Source of the DNA: CAYVIB01 sp964451365
GTDB taxonomy: Bacteria; Pseudomonadota; Gammaproteobacteria; Pseudomonadales; Cellvibrionaceae
Direction: 5' to 3'
DNA: 64,000 nucleotides
Assembly: GCA_964451365.1 (NCBI GenBank)
Contig: CAYVIB010000001.1
Span: 1 to 64,000 of the forward strand
In this document: positions 34,492 through 42,609 of the stretch, piece after piece
Layout: each line of letters begins with the position of its first letter
Position numbering within the stretch: position 1 is the first letter of the stretch
The notes under the pieces: model-generated
Database searches by the model: none
What the model was told of the DNA's origin: nothing
The model's input: the letters and a program-made list of their open reading frames with translations, nothing else
Position numbers and translations under genes: made by a program

Positions 34492-35724
34492 TTATTGGTT
34501 ACTTTTCCCAAATGCGCCAACCAAAATGTTGCCGCTAATTGAATTAATTCGGAGGGTGTCCAGATAATCCGCCCATTTCTGCATCATGTCGTGCCGTTTA
34601 TCCAGGTACTTGGTGCGGTTGTAAGCCCGCCCGTTTGCGTCCTTCACTGCATGCGCGAGCTGCTGTTCTATCCACTCAATTCTAAACCCGAGGACCTCAT
34701 CAAGCAGCGTCCGCGCCGTTGCCCGGAAGCCGTGAGGCGTCATGGTGTCGTTGTCGTATCCGAGGGAGCGCAACGCGGTTCGGACGCCATTCTCACTTAG
34801 CGGCCGGCTGAATCCTCTCGCGCTCGGAAAGACATATTTGCCTTTACCGGTTATTGGCTGCAAGTCTTCCAGTATCGCCAGCGCCTGGCGGCTCAGCGGG
34901 ATAATGTGTGGCTGTTTCATTTTCATTTTTTCTGCAGGGAGCTCGATTCGCTTTTCCTCCCAATTGATTTCACTCCACAGAAGGTGGCGAAGCTCGCCCT
35001 GCCGGCAGAACAAAAGCGGCGACAATTTCAACGCGGCCTTAACAACGGGTGTTCCTTGATAACTCTCAATGGAAGCCATCAACCGTCCGACCTGATGCGG
35101 GTCTGTTATCGCTGCGAAGTGGGTTTCTGTGGGGGTGGCAAGCGCTCCCTTAAGGTCAACGCTAGGGTCTCGATCCGCCCGCCCGGTTGCGATGGCATAG
35201 CGAAATATTTGACCGGCATATTGCTTCGCTCTATGGGCGGTTTCCACGGCACCACGGGATTCAATACGCCTTAAGGCTTTCAAGAGTTCCGGGGGTGTTA
35301 TTTCGGCCACAGGCCTGCCGCCAAGGGAAGGGAAAAGGTCTTTTTCCAATAAACGTTTAAGCCTTTTATCGCCGCTTTCCGACTTCTCGCCACGCTTGCT
35401 CAGCCATTCGTAGGCGATAACTTCAAAGCTATTTGCCGCAGCTTCTGTTTTGGCCTGCTTAAGCGCTCGCTTTGTTTCCATAGGGTCTATTCCATTGGCA
35501 ACGGTGTTCCGTGCTTCATCCCTTGCTTTGCGAGCCTCAGCCAACGAAATATCCGGATAGACTCCCAGGGCCAGCAATCTTTCCTTGCCTGCAAACCGAT
35601 ACTTGAGCCGCCAGTATTTGCCGCCGTTCTTTTTTACCAGCAGATAAAGGCCGCGTTCGTCAGTGATCTTGTAATCCTTATCGGTCGGCTTGGCGTTGCG
35701 GGCTTTGGTGTCTGTGAGTGGCAT
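34492..35724 (-). CDS. int: Tyrosine-type integrase, DUF4102 N-terminus (P4 type)
   Basis: 410 residues. The N-terminal arm-binding DUF4102 domain (MPLTDTKARNAKPTDKDYKI, LVKKNGGKYWRLKYRFAGKE) covers about 1-95. The core-binding and catalytic domains follow, with active-site residues in CRQGELRHLLW (Arg), TMTPHGFRATARTLL (His-x-x-Arg) and the nucleophile Tyr most likely in GRAYNRTKYLDKRHDMMQ. Its 5' end lies about 180 bases from the 3' end of ssrA, a classic attachment site for integrases of this group. Its catalytic half is repeated, inverted, at 31847-32163. Confidence 0.95.
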   Translation of the reverse strand: MPLTDTKARNAKPTDKDYKITDERGLYLLVKKNGGKYWRLKYRFAGKERLLALGVYPDISLAEARKARDEARNTVANGIDPMETKRALKQAKTEAAANSFEVIAYEWLSKRGEKSESGDKRLKRLLEKDLFPSLGGRPVAEITPPELLKALRRIESRGAVETAHRAKQYAGQIFRYAIATGRADRDPSVDLKGALATPTETHFAAITDPHQVGRLMASIESYQGTPVVKAALKLSPLLFCRQGELRHLLWSEINWEEKRIELPAEKMKMKQPHIIPLSRQALAILEDLQPITGKGKYVFPSARGFSRPLSENGVRTALRSLGYDNDTMTPHGFRATARTLLDEVLGFRIEWIEQQLAHAVKDANGRAYNRTKYLDKRHDMMQKWADYLDTLRINSISGNILVGAFGKSNQ

Positions 35725-35765
35725 GGATGCTCCGATAGCTGGGGGTACGTGCTTTTAAGCTTAGT

Positions 35766-35788
35766 AAAAGTACCCCAATAGATACCCC
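35766..35788. promoter_or_regulatory. Candidate arm-type sites beside the integrase gene
   Basis: AAAAGTACCCC (35766-35776) and GATACCCC (35781-35788) stand between int and ssrA. A third GTACC lies in TTGGGGTACC at about 35807-35816. The same words recur at 30708-30727, near the presumed other end of the element. Confidence 0.4.
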
Positions 35789-35842
35789 TAAAACTGCTGG
35801 ATGTTGGGGTACCTTATCGGACTATTCTGGACACAAAACAAT

Positions 35843-35868
35843 AAAAAACCCGCGTGGTTAGCGGGTTT
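35843..35868 (-). terminator. Intrinsic terminator of ssrA
   Basis: Read on the minus strand: AAACCCGC, loop, GCGGGTTT, then a run of T (A run at 35843-35848 on the plus strand). It begins 35 bases after the tmRNA 3' end. Confidence 0.87.
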
Positions 35869-35902
35869 CTCGGATGTTGCTGGATTGTCTTGGACTTGGA
35901 TT

Positions 35903-36260
35903 TGGTGGAGGCGGGGGGATTTGAACCCCCGTCCGTCAGCACTCCGCCCTCGGCTCTACATGTTTAGTTTCCGTCTATTGCTTTAACCCTTAACAGCCCG
36001 GCGGGCAGGACGTTAAGCGCGAGCCTGCTTTAAGTTTAGCAACGCCACCACAGACCGAATGACGAGGCGATCCAGTTCTGTATGACAGTCAACTTCGCGG
36101 TACTGGCACCTTGGAGCTGACCGCTAGCAGGGTTTAAGCTGCTAGAGCGTAAGAATCGTCGTTTGCGACTATTCAGTTACAGCTTTGGATTAAGGTGATT
36201 CGCTGCCATCACCACATGCACCTTGGGTTTTGTTACCGGCGTCGAATCCTAATCGCCCCC
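35903..36260 (-). ncRNA. ssrA: tmRNA (transfer-messenger RNA)
   Basis: On the minus strand the 5' end reads GGGGGCGATTAGGATTCGAC at 36260, and the 3' end reads GGTTCAAATCCCCCCGCCTC followed by CACCA, ending at 35903. Both acceptor-stem halves and the T-loop are thus present. The length of about 358 bases is usual. The tag frame (36166-36134) encodes ANDDSYALAA and stops at TAA, close to the E. coli tag ANDENYALAA. tmRNA rescues stalled ribosomes together with SmpB, whose gene lies 95 bases upstream on the same strand. Its 3' end borders an integrase gene. CCA is encoded. Confidence 0.97.
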
Positions 36261-36355
36261 TGAACTCTTGGTAATTCTTCCTGCTGGTTGGACCCGCTTT
36301 CTGGCGAGCCGTTCAGTATACCGGAATATGATGTCTTTTACTGTTTATTCAAGCC

Positions 36356-36838
36356 CTATTGATTGTGGCTTCTGAGCAGTCGTTGCTTCTGGAGGTTCCA
36401 GTCGCGCTCTTTTTCCGTATCGCGCTTGTCGTGCAGTTTTTTACCCTTGGCAATGGCGATTTCGCATTTAACCAAATGGCTTTTCCAGTACAGTGCCGTT
36501 GCGACCACGGTATGGCCCTTTTGCTCCACCGCTTCCTGCAGTTTGTTCAGCTCCCGATGCTTAAGCAGCAGCTTGCGCGTGCGGGTCGGGTCGGTCACGA
36601 AGTGGGTGGAAGCCTGGGGTAGCGGCTGGATCTGGCTGCCGAACAGCCAGGCTTCGCCGTTTTTGAAGATCACGTAGCTTTCGGTGATTTGCCCTTTTCC
36701 CGCGCGCAGGGCTTTCACTTCCCAACCGGCGAGCGCAAGCCCGGCCTCGAACCGCTCTTCGATGAAGTAGTCGTGGCGGGCCTTTTTGTTCAGGGCGATG
36801 GTGTTGCCCTGGGGCTTTTTTTTCTTGGATGCGTTCAT
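36356..36838 (-). CDS. smpB: SsrA-binding protein SmpB
   Basis: 160 residues with the family hallmarks: TIALNKKARHDYFIEERFEA, GWEVKALRAGKGQITESYVI, and the C-terminal tail KGKKLHDKRDTEKERDW that reaches into the mRNA channel of stalled ribosomes. It is essential for tmRNA activity, and the tmRNA gene is next on the same strand. The start at 36838 gives the standard N-terminus with its basic stretch of lysines. Confidence 0.97.
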   Translation of the reverse strand: MNASKKKKPQGNTIALNKKARHDYFIEERFEAGLALAGWEVKALRAGKGQITESYVIFKNGEAWLFGSQIQPLPQASTHFVTDPTRTRKLLLKHRELNKLQEAVEQKGHTVVATALYWKSHLVKCEIAIAKGKKLHDKRDTEKERDWNLQKQRLLRSHNQ

Positions 36839-36954
36839 GGCGGCGCATTATATCGGGGTCGGGCGGACCTGTCTTGTGATCGGGGTTGTTGGCGCGGCAT
36901 TAAAATTGATTTGGAAACACTATACAATTCGCGTTTGTCCTGCTGGGGGTGGCT

Positions 36955-37428
36955 ATGTCGGAATATACCGCAAAGGTGGTTTGGCGGCTGAACGAGGGGT
37001 CGTTCAGGGACCGGCGTTACAGCCGCGCTCATAAATGGGTGTTTGACGGCGGGGTTGAGGTTGATGCGTCCGCGTCGCCGCATATCGTGCCTTTGCCGTT
37101 TTCGGTCGAGGAGGCGGTTGACCCGGAGGAGGCGCTGGTGGCGGCGACTTCCAGCTGCCATATGCTGTTTTTCCTGCATTACGCCGCCGACGCCGGTCTG
37201 GACGTGGAAACATATACCGATCATGCGGTGGGCACTATGGGAAAGATGGCGAATGGCCGTATCGGGTTCACCCGCATTGTATTGAGCCCCGATATTGAAT
37301 TTGTCGGCGTGACGCCGCCGGATGATGAATTGATCAGGGAGTTACATCATAAAGCGCACGGAAGCTGTTTTATCGCCAATACGCTCAACTGTCCTGTTGA
37401 GGTAATTGATACGCCGGCGATTGCTTAA
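36955..37428 (+). CDS. OsmC-family peroxide-reducing protein
   Basis: About 157 residues from ATG 36955 (the frame opens at GTG 36949). The two conserved redox cysteines are visible in ATSSCHMLFFLHYAADAG and in FIANTLNCPVEV. OsmC proteins reduce organic hydroperoxides in the cytoplasm. Divergent from smpB with about 115 bases between the starts. Confidence 0.92.
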   Translation: MSEYTAKVVWRLNEGSFRDRRYSRAHKWVFDGGVEVDASASPHIVPLPFSVEEAVDPEEALVAATSSCHMLFFLHYAADAGLDVETYTDHAVGTMGKMANGRIGFTRIVLSPDIEFVGVTPPDDELIRELHHKAHGSCFIANTLNCPVEVIDTPAIA

Positions 37429-37463
37429 TCAATAAAAACATAAGAATACCTGGGGATTACACT

Positions 37464-38840
37464 ATGGACCTGCGAAAACTACATGGGGTCTGGGCAAACC
37501 GCTGGACGTTCGTACTTGCTGCCACCGGCTCGGCGGTGGGTTTGGGTAATATCTGGAAATTTCCCTATATCACCGGTGAGAACGGCGGTGGGGCGTTTGT
37601 ACTTGTCTACCTGATATGTATCACGCTGATTGGTATACCCATCATGGTGGCTGAAGTCCTGATCGGTCGACGCGGCAGGCAGAGCCCTGTCAATTCCATG
37701 CGTTATCTCGCCGGGGAGGCCGGCGTCCACCAGGCCTGGTCAGGTATCGGCTGGATGGGGGTTCTGGCGGGGCTGTTTATTCTTTCCTTTTACAGCGTTA
37801 TTGCAGGCTGGGCGCTGAATTACGTTGTCGAAACGGCCTCCGGCACATTTAACGGCGCCGACGGCGAGATGGCCAATAACGTGTTTGGCGGCCTGTTGGC
37901 GGACCAGGGCAAGCTGATTCTGTGGCATACGATCTTTATTCTGATGACGATTGGCGTGGTGGCCGGCGGTGTCACCCACGGATTGGGAATTGCCGCGCGG
38001 GTGCTGATGCCGTTTTTGTTTGTCATGCTGCTGATGTTGCTGGGGTACGGCTTGGCCACCGGGGATTTTACCCGGGCGGCATCCTTTATGTTCAGCTTCA
38101 AATTCGACGCGTTGACCTGGCAGGGCGTGCTGATCGCCATGGGGCACGCATTTTTTACCTTAAGCCTGGGGATGGGCTCGATTATGGCTTACGGTGCCTA
38201 CATGCCGGATCACGCCAACGTGGGGCAGACGGTGATTGCGGTTGGCCTACTCGATACGTTGATTGCACTTATTGCCGGCATGGTGATATTCCCCATCGTG
38301 TTCGCCAACGGCCTGGAGGCCGGCAGCGGGCCGGGCCTGCTGTTCGTCAGCCTGCCGGTGGCATTCGGCAATATGCCCGGTGGGGTGTTGTTCGGCACGG
38401 TGTTTTTCATACTGGTGGTGGTGGCCGCCTGGACCTCGGCGGTGTCGCTGATTGAGCCCGGCGTGGCCTGGTTGATCGAAACCGGGAAGTTCAACCGCAT
38501 AACAGCCAACCTGTTGCTGGGCTTTATCTCCTGGGCTTTGGGTATTACCGCGGTGTTGTCCTTTAACAGTTGGGAATCGTTCAAACCGTGGTTTTTGTTG
38601 AACCGGACTCCATTCGATTTTCTCGATTTCCTCACGTCTCAGATTATGTTGCCGCTGGGTGGCCTGCTGATTGCCATTTTTGTCGGCTGGCGGGTCAAGC
38701 GGGCAATTATTGAACAGGAAATGGATGCCGAAGGCCATCCGGTACTGGAGATATGGTATTGGGTGGTCAGAGTTGTATCGCCGTTGCTGGTTGCGCTCGT
38801 GTTTGTGACGACACTGTGGGCAACCTTTGCCGGTAGTTAA
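37464..38840 (+). CDS. Sodium-dependent symporter, NSS (SNF) family
   Basis: 458 residues, about eleven to twelve membrane helices. The first helix has the diagnostic sodium and substrate site SAVGLGNIWKFPYITGENGG. Helix six carries FTLSLGMGSIMAYGAYM. Bacterial members related to LeuT take up amino acids or related compounds. The gene starts 35 bases after osmC-like gene stop. The amino acid transported is not predictable here. Confidence 0.94.
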   Translation: MDLRKLHGVWANRWTFVLAATGSAVGLGNIWKFPYITGENGGGAFVLVYLICITLIGIPIMVAEVLIGRRGRQSPVNSMRYLAGEAGVHQAWSGIGWMGVLAGLFILSFYSVIAGWALNYVVETASGTFNGADGEMANNVFGGLLADQGKLILWHTIFILMTIGVVAGGVTHGLGIAARVLMPFLFVMLLMLLGYGLATGDFTRAASFMFSFKFDALTWQGVLIAMGHAFFTLSLGMGSIMAYGAYMPDHANVGQTVIAVGLLDTLIALIAGMVIFPIVFANGLEAGSGPGLLFVSLPVAFGNMPGGVLFGTVFFILVVVAAWTSAVSLIEPGVAWLIETGKFNRITANLLLGFISWALGITAVLSFNSWESFKPWFLLNRTPFDFLDFLTSQIMLPLGGLLIAIFVGWRVKRAIIEQEMDAEGHPVLEIWYWVVRVVSPLLVALVFVTTLWATFAGS

Positions 38841-38855
38841 TCCAAGGGCATTTTA

Positions 38856-39284
38856 GTGAGAACCGTTGAACGAAGTGCGCTGGTCAATTATTCCGCCCGG
38901 CAGATGTTTGACCTGGTCAACGATGTCGAGGCCTACCCGCAATTTATGCCAGGTTGCGCCGCTGCTGAAATTTTGGCCGGTGGTGTGGATTGGATGGAAG
39001 CGCGTCTCGAACTCAGTAAGGCCGGCCTAAAGCAGTCAGTGGTGACGGTCAATCAACTGGACCCGCCCAATTCCATCACGCTGGCGCTGCAGTCCGGGCC
39101 GTTTAAAAAATTTCACGGCCAGTGGCTGTTTCAATCGCTGGCGGAGAATGCGTGCAAGGTGGTTTTCCGGTTGGAGTTTGAATTCTCCAATAAATTAATT
39201 GGTCTCGCCGCCGGAAAATTATTCGAACAGGTCGCGTCGGAGCAGGTTGACGCGATATGCAAAAGAGCGAAAGCGCTTTATTGA
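38856..39284 (+). CDS. ratA: RatA/Coq10-type START-domain protein
   Basis: 142 residues from GTG 38856 with AAGGG about 8 bases upstream. Motifs ALVNYSARQMFDLVNDVEAY and PQFMPGCAAAEIL are typical of the polyketide cyclase/Coq10 START fold; relatives bind ubiquinone or associate with ribosomes (RatA). The gene pair ratA-rnfH next to smpB and bamE is conserved across gammaproteobacteria. The toxin role proposed for E. coli RatA is not implied by this sequence. Confidence 0.92.
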   Translation: MRTVERSALVNYSARQMFDLVNDVEAYPQFMPGCAAAEILAGGVDWMEARLELSKAGLKQSVVTVNQLDPPNSITLALQSGPFKKFHGQWLFQSLAENACKVVFRLEFEFSNKLIGLAAGKLFEQVASEQVDAICKRAKALY

Positions 39285-39328
39285 TATGGGAAAGTTGAAG
39301 TGGAAACCGTTGAAGTGGAGATAGCCGT

Positions 39329-39661
39329 TTGACCGATATAGAACCGATTACTGTTGAGGTGGCCTATGCCCTGCCCGACAGGCAGAAAATTATCGAGCTG
39401 TTGGTGGAGCCGGGTACTACTGCGTATGTGGCCGTGTGCAAATCAAAAATAACCGACATTTTTCCGGAGATCGATCTGGATACGGCAAAAATGGGGATTT
39501 TCGGCCAAGCCCTGGGAACGAAGGGGTTAAAACCGCCGCGGGAGTATGAGTTGCAGCCGGGAGACAGGGTGGAAATTTATCGCCCGCTTATTTCCGATCC
39601 AAAAGAGGTGCGGCGCAAGCGGGCGGAGAAAGCGGCAAAAGCCAGGGAAAACCAGGATTAG
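39329..39661 (+). CDS. rnfH: RnfH-family ubiquitin-like protein
   Basis: 110 residues with a beta-grasp pattern: ITVEVAYALPDRQKIIELLV, GIFGQALGTKGLKPPREYEL and LQPGDRVEIYRPLISDPKEV, ending in a basic tail. The start must be TTG 39329, since a TAG stands two codons ahead in the same frame and no ATG follows in time; GGAG is eight bases upstream. Function in the cell is unknown; it accompanies ratA in most relatives. Confidence 0.92.
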   Translation: MTDIEPITVEVAYALPDRQKIIELLVEPGTTAYVAVCKSKITDIFPEIDLDTAKMGIFGQALGTKGLKPPREYELQPGDRVEIYRPLISDPKEVRRKRAEKAAKARENQD

Positions 39662-39686
39662 ATTAGTAGCGGTGCCCTAACGCCTG

Positions 39687-40109
39687 TTACTCGGAAAGTT
39701 CATCTTCCCGTTTTTCCAGGTGTTCTTCTTCCCGTTGCTCGTCTTCGATTCGGCCGGTTGGGTCATCGCGATTGGCTTCGTTGTTCAGGTTGCTCTCCCA
39801 GCGAGCGAGAGTGTCCCCTTCAAAAAATACTGTTACGCGTCGCTCCTTCATCTGGAAGTCGCCACGCTTAACGGTAAAATAATAGTCCCAGCGGTCGGGG
39901 GAAAAGGTATCCTGAACCAACGGAGACCCCATAATGTATCGCACCTGCGACTTGGTCATGCCCACTTCGAGCTGTTCGACCATGTCCCGTTCCACCCAGT
40001 TACCCTGCTGCACCCGCACTTGGTAAACCCATGGGAATTCCAGCGAGGAGCAGGCCGTAATCCATGTGGCGCAGGTAATAAGGAGAATGAGTCTTAAAAC
40101 TTTTTGCAT
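39687..40109 (-). CDS. bamE: Outer-membrane assembly lipoprotein BamE (OmlA/SmpA)
   Basis: From ATG 40109 the protein has 140 residues. A lipoprotein signal ends in TWITAC, with the acylated cysteine at about residue 20. The BamE domain is clear: VQQGNWVERDMVEQLEVGMT, then KSQVRYIMGSPLVQDTFSPD and RWDYYF. It is a subunit of the BAM complex that inserts beta-barrels into the outer membrane. The frame extends upstream to 40163, but that would bury the signal. Divergent from fur, the usual arrangement in Pseudomonas and Xanthomonas. Confidence 0.94.
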   Translation of the reverse strand: MQKVLRLILLITCATWITACSSLEFPWVYQVRVQQGNWVERDMVEQLEVGMTKSQVRYIMGSPLVQDTFSPDRWDYYFTVKRGDFQMKERRVTVFFEGDTLARWESNLNNEANRDDPTGRIEDEQREEEHLEKREDELSE

Positions 40110-40189
40110 TACAGGGGTTTCCGAATTCGTTTTGGCCGGGGATAATACCCGATTGTTTAGCAAGCTGAGAAGCCCCGGAGGGCCCGAGA

Positions 40190-40603
40190 ATGGCTGTAGA
40201 AAACCAGGAGCTTAAAAAGGCTGGTCTCAAGGTGACCCTGCCGAGGGTTAAGATTCTTGAAATTCTGGAAAATTCCGCGGATCGGCATTTAAGTGCCGAA
40301 GATGTCTACAAGGCGCTGTTGGAGGCGGGTGACGATGTGGGACTGGCGACTGTTTATCGTGTGCTGACCCAGTTCGAAAGCGCCGGTCTGGTGGAGCGCC
40401 ACAACTTCGACGGCGGTCATTCGGTGTTCGAGCTGGATCGGGGAGATCATCATGACCACATGGTGTGTGTGGAAACGGGCAAGGTGATCGAGTTTCACAA
40501 CGAGCAGATCGAAAAACTGCAGGAGCAGATAGCCGACGAGCACGGCTACGAGATCAAGGGCCACAGCCTGGTGCTTTACGTTAAGCCGAAGAAAAAGCAA
40601 TAA
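40190..40603 (+). CDS. fur: Ferric uptake regulator Fur
   Basis: 137 residues. The winged helix is in the N-terminal half (GLKVTLPRVKILEILENSAD, DVGLATVYRVLTQFESAGLV). The metal-binding hinge reads DRGDHHDHMVCVETGKVIEF. The first cysteine of the CxxC zinc motif is present but the second is replaced (CVET for CLDC in E. coli), as in Pseudomonas-type Fur proteins, which manage without that structural site. It represses iron-uptake genes when Fe2+ is bound. Confidence 0.96.
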   Translation: MAVENQELKKAGLKVTLPRVKILEILENSADRHLSAEDVYKALLEAGDDVGLATVYRVLTQFESAGLVERHNFDGGHSVFELDRGDHHDHMVCVETGKVIEFHNEQIEKLQEQIADEHGYEIKGHSLVLYVKPKKKQ

Positions 40604-40668
40604 CGCGTCGGCTTTAACTTTCCTTATTTAATTTCCTTTGCCTCTTTATATACCCTTGTCCGGTCGTC

Positions 40669-40690
40669 CTCTTTCCATTATTGGAAAGAG
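40669..40690. terminator. Hairpin between the converging fur and recN genes
   Basis: CTCTTTCCA (40669-40677), loop TTAT, TGGAAAGAG (40682-40690). It is a perfect 9-bp stem but has no T run on either strand, so its role as a bidirectional terminator is uncertain. Confidence 0.45.
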
Positions 40691-40739
40691 CGCGCTCTCA
40701 ACAGCAAAACCGGAGGGGGAGTGTAAAGGCTGAACCGGA

Positions 40740-42404
40740 TTACGAAACCTGTAGCATCTCCCTGGCATGGGCAATAGACTGCGCCGAATCAGTATCTCCC
40801 CCCATCATGCGCGCAATTTCGGCAACCTTATCTTCATCTTTCAGTACCACCACCGTTGAGCTGGCGGCATTTTTGGATACGGTTTTGCTGACCAGCAGGT
40901 GACGATGACCCTTGCTTGCCACCTGTGCAAGGTGGGTCACGCAAATCGCCTGGCCTTTTTCGCCCAGCTCCCGCAGCAGCCGGCCAACCACGTCGCCGGT
41001 GGTGCCGCCGATACCCACGTCCACCTCGTCAAAAATCAGAGTGGGAATCGTGGAAGTTTGCGCGGTAACTACCTGAATGGCCAGGCTGACGCGTGACAAT
41101 TCACCACCAGAGGCAATCTTGATCAGCGGTTTCGGCGCCTGCCCCGGGTTGGTGGAAATCAGGAATTCCACTTCCTCATTGCCGTTAATGGTGGGCTCAC
41201 CGGATGTCGCATGCAGGGCCGGCTCAAAGCGGGCGTGCTCCATGGCCAACTGGTGAAGTTTGCCGTTTACCGCTTTTGCCAGTCGCGTGGCGGCAAAGCG
41301 TCGCTTCCCGCTCAGCTCATCGGCCAGTTGCCGGTAAGCCAGCAGGTGCCCGGCAACCTGCGCTTCCAGCATCTCTATCTGCTCATCGCTGCCCTGCAGT
41401 TGTTCGAGTTCGTTTTGCAGATCAGAATGCAGCTTCACAAGGTCTTCCGCCGGAACGCGATGCTTGCGGGCGATCTCGTAGATCGCACTCAGGCGCTCCT
41501 CTATTTGTGGCAGACGATAGAGGTCATCATCGCCTTGGCGGTCCAGGTAGCGGTCAATTTCCCGCTGGGCTTCCTGCACCTGGATAATGGCGTTGCGCAG
41601 CAGTTCCCCCGCTTCGTCCAGGCTGGACGGTTTACCCTCCAGGTCGTCGAGCAGGTGGATGGCGCTGTGCAAGCGGCCCAACAGGCCTTCGTCGTCGTTG
41701 CTGCAGATGTCGCTGACCTGCTGGCAGTTGCGGTTGATCTGCTCCGCGTTGGCCAGGGTTTTTTGCTCCTCTTCCAGTTGTTCCAGTTCGCCTTCCTGCA
41801 GCGCCAACTGATTCAGCTCTTCCACCTGGTAATTCAGCAACTGGAAGCGGGCGTCCACCTCGGCGCTTCGGCTTTGTAATTCGGCCAGCCGCTGTACCGC
41901 GTCGTTCCACTGTTTATACGCCTCCCGCACTTGGCGGGCCAGGGGACGCAGGCCACCGAACTCGTCCAGCAGGCGTTGATGGGTACTGGTTTTAAGGAGT
42001 GACTGGTGTTCGTGCTGGCTGTGGATATCGATAAGCCGGTCGCCCAGGGTGCGCAGTTGGGCCAGCGTTACGGTGTGGCCGTTGATGTAGGCCCGCGACC
42101 GGCCGTCGGAAGTGACAACACGGCGCAGAATACACTCGTCGCCATGGGCAAGTTCGTGTTCTTCCAGCCAGCGTTTGGCGAAGTCGAGGGAGGAAATATC
42201 GAAGCTGGCCTGGATGTCCGCCTTTTTGCTGCCTGGCCGCACCTTGTCGGCATCCGCCCTGTCCCCCAGCGCCAGCGCCAGCGCGTCCAGCATAATGGAT
42301 TTGCCGGCGCCGGTCTCGCCGGTTACCACGGTCAATCCCTTGTGCAGTTCCAGTTCCAGTTTGTCTACCAGAGTGAAGCCTTTGATGTGGATATGAGTAA
42401 GCAC
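40740..42404 (-). CDS. recN: DNA repair protein RecN
   Basis: 554 residues of the SMC-like ATPase used in double-strand break repair. Walker A is GETGAGKSIMLDALALALGD, close to the N-terminus; coiled coils fill the middle; the ABC signature ASGGELSRVSLAIQ and Walker B LIFDEVDVGIGG lie near the C-terminus. A LexA box stands just upstream, so the gene is SOS-induced. Located beside grpE as in many proteobacteria. Confidence 0.97.
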   Translation of the reverse strand: MLTHIHIKGFTLVDKLELELHKGLTVVTGETGAGKSIMLDALALALGDRADADKVRPGSKKADIQASFDISSLDFAKRWLEEHELAHGDECILRRVVTSDGRSRAYINGHTVTLAQLRTLGDRLIDIHSQHEHQSLLKTSTHQRLLDEFGGLRPLARQVREAYKQWNDAVQRLAELQSRSAEVDARFQLLNYQVEELNQLALQEGELEQLEEEQKTLANAEQINRNCQQVSDICSNDDEGLLGRLHSAIHLLDDLEGKPSSLDEAGELLRNAIIQVQEAQREIDRYLDRQGDDDLYRLPQIEERLSAIYEIARKHRVPAEDLVKLHSDLQNELEQLQGSDEQIEMLEAQVAGHLLAYRQLADELSGKRRFAATRLAKAVNGKLHQLAMEHARFEPALHATSGEPTINGNEEVEFLISTNPGQAPKPLIKIASGGELSRVSLAIQVVTAQTSTIPTLIFDEVDVGIGGTTGDVVGRLLRELGEKGQAICVTHLAQVASKGHRHLLVSKTVSKNAASSTVVVLKDEDKVAEIARMMGGDTDSAQSIAHAREMLQVS

Positions 42405-42420
42405 CGACGGAGCCCTCCCG

Positions 42421-42459
42421 CTGACAGAATATCTGTTTATTTGTACAGTATTCTGTCAG
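42421..42459 (-). promoter_or_regulatory. LexA (SOS) box of recN inside a larger palindrome
   Basis: CTGTTTATTTGTACAG (42433-42448) matches CTG-N10-CAG, the LexA consensus. It is flanked by a perfect 11-bp inverted repeat, CTGACAGAATA (42421-42431) and TATTCTGTCAG (42449-42459). The box ends 29 bases before the recN start codon. The outer arms may form part of overlapping LexA sites, as recN often has more than one. Confidence 0.85.
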
Positions 42460-42508
42460 GCGCCAAATATACCGTCAACGGCTTTCTGAAGGTATTCGAC
42501 CAGCCACT

Positions 42509-42536
42509 CTTGATTTCGTACGACCCAGCCCCATAT
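42509..42536 (+). promoter_or_regulatory. Heat-shock (sigma-32-type) promoter of grpE
   Basis: CTTGAT (42509-42514) is followed after 14 bases by CCCCATAT (42529-42536). The sigma-32 consensus is CTTGAAA and CCCCATNT with 11-16 bases between, so the -10 is perfect. It stands about 75 bases ahead of the grpE start. Confidence 0.8.
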
Positions 42537-42552
42537 CGCAGGCTGAATTCCC

Positions 42553-42588
42553 TTTTTCGAGTCAGATACTTTTTTCGAGTCAGATACA
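42553..42588 (+). repeat. 18-bp tandem duplication in the grpE leader
   Basis: TTTTTCGAGTCAGATACT (42553-42570) is followed at once by TTTTTCGAGTCAGATACA (42571-42588). The two units differ in one base. They sit between the heat-shock promoter and the ribosome-binding region. Confidence 0.9.
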
Positions 42589-42609
42589 GAGAAACACTGG
42601 AGTTTTGGC

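Noticed and set aside
35801..35986. Plus-strand open frame of 61 codons
   Set aside because: It runs across the ssrA terminator and the 3' end of the tmRNA.
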